Below, one piece after another: positions 56,201-64,000 of a stretch of 64,000 bases of DNA. This stretch comes from Ciona savignyi (taxonomy: Eukaryota > Chordata > Ascidiacea > Phlebobranchia > Cionidae), in assembly GCA_000149265.1 (NCBI GenBank), contig CH003098.1:84473-148472 (forward strand), given 5' to 3'. The notes beneath the pieces were generated by a model. It saw only the letters and a program-made list of their open reading frames with translations. It did not search any database and had not been told where the DNA came from. The stretch's first letter is position 1, and every line of letters begins with the position of its first letter. The translations under genes were made by a program, and so were the position numbers.

Positions 56201-58157
56201 TATTCTGTAAACCATATTATTTTTTCGATTATGTCTTAATTTCCTTCTAGTTTATGTTTAGGATACAGAATATACACTAGGAGTGCAAACAGCCACTTGC
56301 TAGGTAAACTTTAATTGATCCGTAAGTATCACAAAGCAGACTTTAGCAGAATTATTACGTCATCAAGAAAAATAATCCATATAGAAAATTTTCCACTGAT
56401 GATCCAAAATTTTATTTTATCAATGATTTAGTTTTGTTTCTTGCTGACAATGCTTACAAACAGTCCACCACTGCACAAATTGCAGCACTGGTCATGTGTT
56501 TACTTGGGTAAGCTACTTACTTAAATCATTGGGCGTTGCCAGCAAGAAACAAACATTGCTTGAATCCAGTAGAACTTTTTAACAAAAGTTTTAAAAGAAC
56601 ATCTGTAATACACACTGTAACACAGAGTAATAACTCTATTAAAGGATCAAGCCCCAACTAATGAGAAATTGTATTATCCAATTTAACATAGATTAAAGTA
56701 AACTATACAGAAAGCATACTATGCTACTAGTTTGCATTATAAATCAGCAAACCTCTTCACAATGTTTTCTTCCAGCTTCTAGTAAACTCTTGTGCTCCTT
56801 GCAGTTAAATCTCTTGATCTTTTTTGATCTTAAATTAAATTTCAACGCTTTTTCTCCTTGCGTAAACCTGGTGTGAATTGTGTGGACTGTGGTACTATGT
56901 GCATAGCTTAATTTATATGATTAAATTATCCATGTTATTAAAACATTGTGCCTACTAAACTCTTATTTGACAATTCCTTAAAGTAGTAAACAAATGTCGA
57001 CTAAAATTACATTTTTGCTTTTGTGCACCATTTAAAAGTTTTATTAAAAGAATATTAAGAAATAATGAAGGTCATTACTTTAATAAGTTAAACCAAAATC
57101 TGACTATAGTAAGTCCAGAATAGTTGAAGTATAGAACAATATTTTACAGCGCGGATGTTTATGTTACATTGTTTTGTTTATATTTGTAACTTATGCAATT
57201 ATGCATTAGGTATAATTATTGCCATTATACACATATGTTAGTTAGATACGGCATTGTTGTTGTAATAGGTTATGTTCTGAAATGCAGACTAGAATTATAG
57301 AAACCCGTTATTTCAATAAAAAAATATATAAAAAAACTATATAAAAAAAATATATATAAAAAAAAGTTAATCCAATAAAAAAATATATAAAAAAAACTCA
57401 CTTATGGAATGATATGTAGTAGATTGAAACTTTTTGACCCATCACTGCTTTCACATAAGCTGGCCAGTAACAATACTTTGCATTGTGTTTTACCCATAGT
57501 ATGTCGCCTTTCTTAATTCTCTCATCATTATGGCCACTGTTCAGTATTGCCTGTGAATTGTGGGAATTTAATTCGTGCATGCGCTTAATTTGTCACATTT
57601 TAGAATATGAACAACCTACTAAATGAGTTAAGTTAGTAAGTTTATACTTGGTTTTATTTACATTTGAACACAACCTATTGTTACAATGCAGGCATTACAA
57701 TATAAATGGTTGATTAACAATGTACGGTACCACTGGGTTAAAAAGTATACAAAGATGCAAAAAAACTAGGAACTTGTGGTTTTATACTGCAGCATTTAAC
57801 CACACAGTGCAGTGCCACTTCGATGATACCGAGTTAGAGCAATGTGTTTAAACCCAAACCATTGCAGCTACCAAACCACTGCACAAACACCTACTTCAGG
57901 CAAATCTTCATCATCTGATTCAACCTTGGGTTCAAACTTCATTGGGGAGTCTGTGAATATAGAACATTTTAAAAAACGTGCACATAGGAAACATTTATAA
58001 ATAACAATAATTAAACAATACTCAACTGACCGTTAAAGCTATTAGAATTTGTTGTCTCATGAAAAACACAATCACTGACATCCAAATCAGGTAGGTTAAT
58101 GGTTTTTCTTCGTTTATTTGATATTTTGTCCGAGTTGGCCCATTTTCGTTTTATCAT
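53279..58157 (-). CDS. PWWP-domain protein of the MUM1/PWWP3A family, 8 exons, 436 aa
   Basis: Exons 58031-58157, 57895-57950, 57402-57550, 56753-56867, 55466-55980, 54966-55100, 54399-54471 and 53279-53419 join in frame to 1,311 nt with TAA. The N-terminus is basic (MIKRKWANSDK, NKRRKT). The PWWP core is KKGDILWVKHNAKYCYWPAYVKAV-type (residues near 75-110). It is followed by FNCKEHKSLLEAGRKHCEE, which matches FDCKEKQTLLNQAREDF of vertebrate MUM1, and near the C-terminus VLLPESTISAISKVRRR matches FVLPEAIICAISAV. PWWP domains bind methylated histone tails and DNA; vertebrate PWWP3A works in chromatin near DNA breaks. The large exon 5 carries a Pro/Thr/Ser/Asn repeat (TIDNPTIPDDTLTPANPMTP), probably disordered. 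An acceptor-like site lies 19 bases before the ATG. Confidence 0.85.
53801..54243. mobile_element. Non-autonomous hAT-type element (443 bp) with 8-bp target duplication, GC-rich ends
   Basis: The element starts caggcccggtgctagg-aacc and ends cggcctaaaaccggccctg, so the ends are inverted repeats (caggscCggt...tagg). Subterminal ggggcccaatt and gcggggcccc recur inverted. A perfect direct repeat gactctat flanks it at 53793-53800 and 54244-54251. It lies in the last intron of the PWWP gene. Confidence 0.85.
54738..54930 (-). repeat. Old antisense SINE fragment
   Basis: The words gctattgtagtgtgatg, acattccttcaatttgata, ccactgggttcaggcaat, gtgccttgcccaaagacacaacc and actagctagcgaccag are the reversed SINE body; the tail is lost. 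Confidence 0.75.
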
Positions 58158-58170
58158 CCTAGCTTTACAC

Positions 58171-58192
58171 ACTTAGCTGTAAAAGAACACGG
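58171..58192 (-). promoter_or_regulatory. Splice-acceptor-like site 19 bases before the PWWP start codon
   Basis: On the minus strand gtgttcttttacag is followed by CTAAGTGTGTAAAGCTAGG and the ATG at 58157. The leader has an in-frame stop, so it is non-coding. It may receive a 5' UTR exon or a trans-spliced leader. Confidence 0.4.
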
Positions 58193-58199
58193 TGACACA

Positions 58200-59040
58200 A
58201 AATATAGTACGGATCATATTCTCAGTCTAGTCCAGGAAATAATACACATACATATTCTGTAGGTTTTGTCAACAGTGATACTGATACCACATAAATCTCT
58301 TGTGCTAAGAAAATAGAATGGTGGGGAGAAATGGTGACTTTATAACACAAGCAACTAACTCAACAGATTATGTCCTTTTGTATTGTATTAATAGTTAATA
58401 CGATAGAGAAGTTGCTAACAGCTGCTAGCTAATAGGAAGTTAATGTTTACCTTATTTAATCACGGGGTTTAGGAAAAAGTGACTTGACACAAACACAAGT
58501 TAGCAGCTGGTTTCGCTTTTTTCGTGACAACAAAACATATTTTATAATTAACAATGCACACAAAACATGCATGATTTAATATTTATTAGTTTATTAATTG
58601 TACTTGATAGCTGACCAAATACTTAACAATGATGAAGGTAGAGATAAATTCATCATGGTGTGAATTCGCCGTCTGGGTGTCCAAAATGGCAATAAGAGTG
58701 CAGATCATTTACAACCAATTGATCAAAAAAGCACAAAAAATCAAAACAACCATGGAGACAACTAAATATAATAACCCAAGAGCAGCAAGACACTCTACAC
58801 CCAAAACGGAAAGTTTGGAAAGTTTTAGTACCTTTCTGGAAAAAATGACATTTACCAATTAGTTCAAACTCATACCGTTGGGGTGAGTTAGTACGCAAAC
58901 TACATAAATTTCTTTCATAAGTTCCATATTACCACCTTTTAGTAATACCAACTCGATAGATTTTAAGAATCATAGATGGCTCATATGTAAACTCAATATG
59001 GCTAAGAGACTAATCTGTATAAAATCTGCATTAAAGTCAT
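58200..59040. other. No gene recognised
   Basis: The stretch upstream of the PWWP gene should include its promoter. A 77-codon plus-strand frame at 58629-58862 (Lys/Thr-rich) has no family resemblance and no clear splice partner. Confidence 0.4.
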
Positions 59041-59054
59041 AGCTAGACAAGGGA

Positions 59055-59290
59055 TTTAGGGCAAGAAAGTAGGGGGAAAACTAAGAGGGAATCGGGGCGG
59101 CGGGAAGGAGGGTAACTAAACACTAAAATGAATATTACGGCATTAGAGTTAGTTTTAAACATAAGGCTGGAGTTGGGGTTAGTTCTGGGGTTGAGATTAG
59201 TTTTTAGGGAAAGGTTAAAATTAATGTCCATAGTTTTGGTGAGCAGTTTTCCGACATCCCTTCTTACCAGCTTTCCCTCCCTTTAGCGTT
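59055..59290. mobile_element. Probable MITE relative of the element at 6923-7132
   Basis: The segment ggagttggggttagttctggggttgagattag and attaatgtccatag aligns with the interior of the element in NDUFA6 intron 1. The flanks (aagaaagtagggggaaaac and gctttccctccc) are weakly inverted; exact ends are uncertain. Confidence 0.5.
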
Positions 59291-59572
59291 GCCCCAAAAG
59301 TAGGGCTAGCTCTGCGGTATTATGGTAAGAATTAGTTTCACTACTTTTATTATGCATCAGTTGCACCTCTTTTCTCCTTTAATCTAGTCTTTCTTTTCCG
59401 TTTAAGGCTATATGCGAATAAGGTATATTTACTTGGTTTATACCGTACAGTTTCAAGTCCCACTACAATTGAAATGTTATTAGATTTGAGAACCTGAGTA
59501 AAAAAATGAAATCAATCAACCATGAAATACTAGAAAAAGAAAACAAGTCTGCAAAAATTGGTCGTGTTAAAG

Positions 59573-59613
59573 CGGAGATATATAAACAAGAGTTTCTTGT
59601 TTATATATCTCCG
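59573..59613. repeat. Perfect 19-bp foldback (hairpin) with 3-base loop
   Basis: The arm cggagatatataaacaaga (59573-59591) is the exact reverse complement of 59595-59613, with loop gtt. The hairpin lies between gttaaag and ggttaaag, so it may be the core of a small TTAA-targeted foldback. Confidence 0.8.
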
Positions 59614-59689
59614 GTTAAAGCACTTACTCTATACACCGTTTAAAATATATACAATTCTCTAACTCTCTACACAATATTTTAAGCATATA

Positions 59690-59790
59690 CATTATACAAT
59701 CCATTGTAATAGCTTCGATAATCAAAGATGAGTGAGAGATAATCCGACTATTGGTCATGTGATAACGCCTCTTGTGTTGCATAGTCACTG
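59690..59790 (+). repeat. Old SINE fragment
   Basis: The words caatccattgtaatagcttcgataatc, gatgagtgagagataatccgac and tgataacgcctcttg keep SINE order over about 100 bases. Confidence 0.5.
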
Positions 59791-60239
59791 AGATTGTTTA
59801 GACGACAGCCGCATTTAGTGTTAACCATTTTCATCACCACCTCTGTGCTCGCGTCAGTATCGTAATGTTCAACATTTCTTAGCTGCTCATTATCACCGTC
59901 TATGTCAAACGAGATATACAATTCATGTTGATTACTCTCGCTAAAATTCGACTATAGGCCTATAATTAGACTAACCTATCTTGTTCTTTGAGGATTATTG
60001 GTTTGTTTATAAGATTTAAACTCGTCAAAATTAACAAGTAAGATTACTCGGTTCAAAGGCTTCGTTTCGTCGATATTCGTCCTATCCTACACGCATTAAC
60101 TCACGATACGTGTATTGTAGTTTATCATTACTACTTAATAACGGTACTGTTTGCTTAATGAATTATCTTTCTGGCTTTAAAGATTAGTTTGAGAGGTTCT
60201 GAAACCGCATTCTAAGGCAATTTAACATAGCTAAAGAGC

Positions 60240-60400
60240 GAAAACGATTTTCTCGTATCCCACGCATTTCGCGAATCGTTTCAAAATCGTTAATTCGGAC
60301 CCTGCAATATTTCACTGTCATGCTCGCGCCCCCCTTGAGGAGCTTCCACGCCCCCCCAAGGGGGCGCCGCCCCCCCCCCCGTTAAGAACCCCTGGTTTAA
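60240..60400. other. GC-rich segment, perhaps a transposon end
   Basis: A sharp G/C-rich block (cgccccccttgaggagc, gggggcgccgcccccccccccc) ends in gttaagaacccctgg. Similar ends (caggggttcttaa) are common in hAT-like elements. No matching second end or target duplication was found. Confidence 0.35.
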
Positions 60401-60459
60401 AGAGAGCTGTTGTTTTCTAACACATTACGTATTTCGCACTACAGTTACCGCCGTTTCTA

Positions 60460-60934
60460 TTAAGATGACGGTCTTACTGCAGTCGTTTCAGATAAGGATT
60501 TATCTACAAGTCCAACAACCAAACGATCTCTTATTAGCTTATCTTTTAATCTTCCATATTCACATTTATCGGCCAAACAATACAGGAACGGTATAAACTC
60601 TTTAACAGGCTGATTACATCCCTGGTTTCGCAGATTCAATTTTGCTCTTTCGTAAATCACATTTCTCGCAGTTTAAAATCTTGAATTAAACGATCCCGGA
60701 ACTTAAACACACTAAGTTGATCTTCATTAAGGTTTAGGACACATAGAATCATCGGCTTTGTCGCCTAATAAATATATCAAGGTATTAATCTAATTTGTTT
60801 GCGTTTCTGCTGAGAGTTTGGTTGCGACTCGGTACCTTTCAAACCTTCGAATCCATTGTTTCCAATCTTCTGGGTTATTGAAATTAAAAGGTTCCGGCGG
60901 AGATACTTGAAAAGCCATCCTACTTCTGACACCA
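60460..60934 (-). pseudogene. Decayed LTR-retrotransposon gag fragment with primer-binding site
   Basis: On the minus strand tggtgtcagaagtagg (60919-60934) resembles the tRNA primer-binding site of Ty3/gypsy-class elements and is followed at once by an ATG at 60918. The first segment contains PEPFNFNNPEDW and WIRRFERY, typical of gag. A stop (TAG) interrupts it after about 45 codons, and the frame later shifts before a second segment with KEFIPFLYCLADKCEYG and RDRLVVGL. The copy is therefore broken by a stop and at least one frameshift. LTR, protease and polymerase parts were not recognised. Confidence 0.75.
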
Positions 60935-61239
60935 TGTAGCGATGTAGCGAACACGCGCTTTGCAGTTCAGGGACTGTATTGCCAGAACGAATTAGAGCCA
61001 CGAAAGACGATCCTCAAACTTAGAGAGAAAGGGTAAATCACTCATGCATACAACTGTATAGTGATGTATAAATCTACATTATTTAAATGTATAACAGTGA
61101 CTTAGAATAAAAAACAACTCAAAATTGATTGAAAAAGCCAAAAAAATAGTATAGGATAGGATATTTATGTGTTTACCTTTTACGAGGTGCTACAATTCTA
61201 AAATTTGCAATTTTCTAATTAAACCGTGCTGTTTCGACT

Positions 61240-61595
61240 TGTAATTTTTTTGCTGCAGCCCTTATAAATACTTTTAATTCAATGTATAGTTTATATACAA
61301 CACCCTCTGGGTGATATATGCACGAAGCGTCTGAATATACATAACCCGACATTTTGGGAGGTAATGGGAGATGCTGCAGTTTTCTTATCCAGATGAACAC
61401 TTAAAGAGTTTTCGCACATTCTTCTTTTGGATATGTTGTAGCTCTTTTAAATACCTTCAATTTGATGTATAGTTTATATTCAATAACCGAGGGTTGATAT
61501 ATGCATTAAGCGTCTGTATATTCATACCTCTCTTTCAAAGGAGCTTGGCTGGAAGATGCTGAAGTTTTCATATCCAGATGAACACTTAGACAAAT
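61240..61595. repeat. Diverged tandem duplication (two units near 175-190 bp)
   Basis: Both units keep the order ttataaatac / ttttaaatacc, aattcaatgtatagtttatat / aatttgatgtatagtttatat, gatatatgca, aagcgtctg, gatgctg and atccagatgaacactta. No function is apparent. Confidence 0.7.
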
Positions 61596-61599
61596 CATT

Positions 61600-62480
61600 A
61601 AAATTTCCCACGTTTCTGGTCAATCTAATATAGTATAGGTATATTAATGCTACCGGTAGAACCTAACTTGGGCAATCCTTATTCTACGTCCCAACCCTTT
61701 GTTAACAAAGATCGAGCTAAAGCTCAACCTGTCTGTGATTGCTGGTCCGTGGATTTTCACCAATATCATTAAAGCAAAGCACGGCAAATCAGAAAAGGAG
61801 TTAAACAGTAGAACAGCCAAACAATTTATTGGCGTTTCGTATGCACTCTGGTCAACAAATTAATGTTTACTAACCAGGACTCGCACCAAAATGAATGATT
61901 GCCACGATCTTCCCAAATTGTCCCCGACAAATGCCCTCAAACTCCTGGTTCCAAAACTTGTACTAGAATCTAGATTATCTCAAAAGGTAGACCTAATGAA
62001 ACATACTGAAAATGTTTGTCGTAATCCAGGACACCATAAAGATATATATACTGTCAAACTATATTTTATTTTTGATAAATATTTTTTACAGTATACACCA
62101 AAACATTGTATATAATTTATGAGGTCCGACTTGCCGCTCCAAGAGGCAATCTAGAAAGATTTTTCGTGTAATATTGAAAAAAAAAACATACGACTTTGCA
62201 TTATCTTAATAAAAGTTGTCTGCATTCTATGCATCATGTTTAAACTTATAGTACAATCCCCACCATAAAGATACCAATGCGGTTGACACACAGGTAATAG
62301 TTGTTTTGATTCCTTACCTCTCCATCGCAATGCACTTGTTTTGTTGTGTCCATGATCTATTGGGCCACTTATATGTTTCAACCCCGGGATAAAGTATGGG
62401 TATCTTATCCTTTCCTGTTATGGTGAGGGTTGGCTATACGCTTGCCCCTGTTCTTTACCGCTGATGCTCGATGCTTATAT
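61600..62480. other. No gene recognised
   Basis: Short frames on both strands (for example 61891-62115 and 62151-62381) lack family resemblance. The sequence looks like decayed repeat material. Confidence 0.4.
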
Positions 62481-62486
62481 ATATGT

Positions 62487-62796
62487 CCGGCCCGTTGATG
62501 GTCTAACGGTCAAGTGCGTCGCCTTTTCAATAGAAAGGTTGAAGGTGCAAAACTGGTCGCTAGCTATTCGGCTGTTTCCTTAAGCAAGGCACTTTACGGA
62601 CATTGCCTGAACCCAGCGGATTAATGGGTTCTACCAAATTGAAGGAACGTGTCTATCATATATATACAACACACTGCAATACCTCCGGTAACCCGACGAT
62701 GGGCGCGAGGTGATCTGACGATTACCCGTGTGTTAACCCCATTGGTTTTCCCATTCACGGGGATAAAGATGAATATCCTATCCTATCCTATATCCT
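62487..62796 (+). repeat. SINE, full length
   Basis: The copy runs from ccggcccgttgatggtctaacgg to repeated TATCC and is close to the window consensus, so it is probably young. Confidence 0.9.
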
Positions 62797-62989
62797 ATAT
62801 TCAAAGACATTGATGCAAATTAAATAGATGTGCCGATCAGACAAATAGGCTACTTTACAGTATCTCGCATGCAACAAAAACGAAAATCTATTAGTATCTC
62901 ACGTAATTCTTTTAAAAGTTGCCGCTCTTGAAGTGTTGTCTTACGTAGTCGCAAATTGTTGCGTGTTAATGCAATAAAAGTAATCTTAC

Positions 62990-63079
62990 CTGTGGCACAG
63001 ATGTACTGACATTACCCGAAAAAGGTGTTGTAACAGTGAAAAAGGAAATGCACATTTTATTAAACTCGTTTTTATTCAT
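62990..63079 (-). other. Possible first exon or 5' UTR exon with a strong donor
   Basis: On the minus strand a frame from an ATG at 63079 runs 30 codons (starting MNKNEFNKMC) to a consensus donor CAG|GTAAGATT at 62990. It could be a first exon of an unknown gene or a non-coding leader exon of the PWWP gene 4.8 kb downstream, since coding continuation there would hit a stop. No family resemblance. Confidence 0.25.
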
Positions 63080-63199
63080 TAAACTTTGATTTTTCTGTCG
63101 TCTGCTTTTGAAACGGGGACACTGGTTTCCTAAATTCGTGGTTGTCACGATTGGCTGCACATGTGTGACGTCATAATGTAAGGAAACCAAACGCAATGT

Positions 63200-64000
63200 G
63201 TTTGTGTCGGCATTTTAACCTGAATCGAAAATTTAGTTTCGTCGTTTACCTTTATATGACAGCTTTTCTTGTTAACCGATTTTAATGACTGATATTGGTC
63301 AAACTTGGTTAGCCTATGTTCTGGTAACTTTAAATAGTACTGTAGCGGTATAAATAGTTTAGTTATTCTAAGTAAATATTAATGGTTTCGCGCCAAATTG
63401 CAAATACAACGTTTGAGTGTCGATTTTAATAATAACGATTTGGATAATATTACAATTATAAAATAAAAATGCAATTAAAGGATCTGTGTTAGTTTTAAAA
63501 GTGTTTAAAACTATTTTTTTCGGTTAATAGTGTAGAATATGTATTTTTATCCTGTAAATGGGAAAATACAGAAAAGCTATCACATCAGGCAATCGTTTAT
63601 TTACCAAGTTTTATGTTTATTACGTCCAATGTAAAAAAAATCAAATGATCATCATTTTGTAGCATTGTAAAAATTATGGTTTAAGACGAGTAAAAGGTTT
63701 ATAATGTAATCAATGTTAATCCCTTGTGGTTTAGGCGAACTCCATGCATGTAAAACTTACAAAACTGGTTTGTGGATTTTGGTATAGTCCTAGTGTGTCG
63801 GAACTTTAACTTGTCCAATAAATCAAGTTTATTTTTTATTTGTTCCACTATGGCACTTACCACCGATAATTAAAAAACAAAAAATAACAAAATAAGTATT
63901 ATAAGTTTGACATGTATATATGTGAATATAACAAACAAATAGTTAAACTTTCTTCATTACATAACTTTCAATTTCTTAACTTTTATGTGATAGACTACTG
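63200..64000. other. AT-rich right end, no gene recognised
   Basis: Only short frames and a possible SINE-tail trace near 63540-63590 (tttttatcctgtaaatggg-aaaat) are present. Confidence 0.4.

Noticed and set aside
58629..58898. Overlapping frames of about 80 codons on both strands
   Set aside because: Low-complexity Lys/Thr or Cys/Phe text without family resemblance, splice partners or regulatory context.

Overview
This is a eukaryotic window, AT-rich and intron-dense, with short introns and GT-AG (one probable GC-AG) splicing. It most likely comes from a solitary ascidian of the Ciona type. The reasons are the compact gene spacing, the many copies of a tRNA-headed SINE ending in (TATCC)n, short DNA transposons, and chordate-type orthologues (LRRC73, NDUFA6, a PWWP3A/MUM1-like protein) beside a very large mosaic extracellular protein. 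The species is inferred, not proven. A 100-base run of N (48674-48773) marks a scaffold gap.

Layout, left to right. The first 300 bases hold the probable last coding exon of an unknown plus-strand gene. LRRC73 (1412-4623, five exons, 264 aa) and NDUFA6 (6558-9297, three exons, 130 aa) follow on the plus strand. From 9.3 to 12.3 kb there is a nest of transposable elements, including a 1.7 kb TTAA-flanked composite inserted in an older SINE. From 12322 to 52291, on the minus strand, runs one giant gene of about 89 exons (about 13.6 kb of coding sequence, roughly 4,500 residues). From 53279 to 58157, also minus strand, lies an eight-exon PWWP-domain gene (436 aa). The last 6 kb hold repeats, a decayed LTR-retrotransposon gag with its primer-binding site, and perhaps one 5' exon.

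The giant gene is the main discovery. Read from its N-terminus it encodes a signal peptide, ShKT-like domain, thrombospondin type 1 repeat, LDL-receptor class A repeat, R-type (ricin-like) lectin, second TSP1, C-type lectin-like domain, kringle, a long run of R-type lectin repeats, two more kringles, two CCP/sushi domains, a second C-type lectin-like domain, another R-type lectin part, a Link-like domain, about 28 further CCPs interrupted by one more lectin-like segment, and a discoidin-like domain. It then enters a membrane region resembling polycystin-1 (first helix, short basic linker, divergent PLAT-like domain, helices 2-5). It stops there, without the last six helices of polycystin-1 and without a recognisable GPS, PKD or REJ domain. 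Nearly all CCP exons are symmetric phase 1-1, so the ectodomain looks assembled by exon shuffling and tandem duplication. It has the look of a multi-ligand glycan- and protein-binding surface receptor; its function is not known from the sequence.

A second theme is interaction between transposons and splicing. The pyrimidine-rich SINE tail sits directly at, or within about 15 bases of, three splice acceptors, and one SINE end forms a splice donor. Two non-autonomous hAT-type elements with perfect 8-bp target duplications, a TTAA-flanked piggyBac-like element, palindromic foldbacks and several minisatellites account for much of the non-coding sequence.
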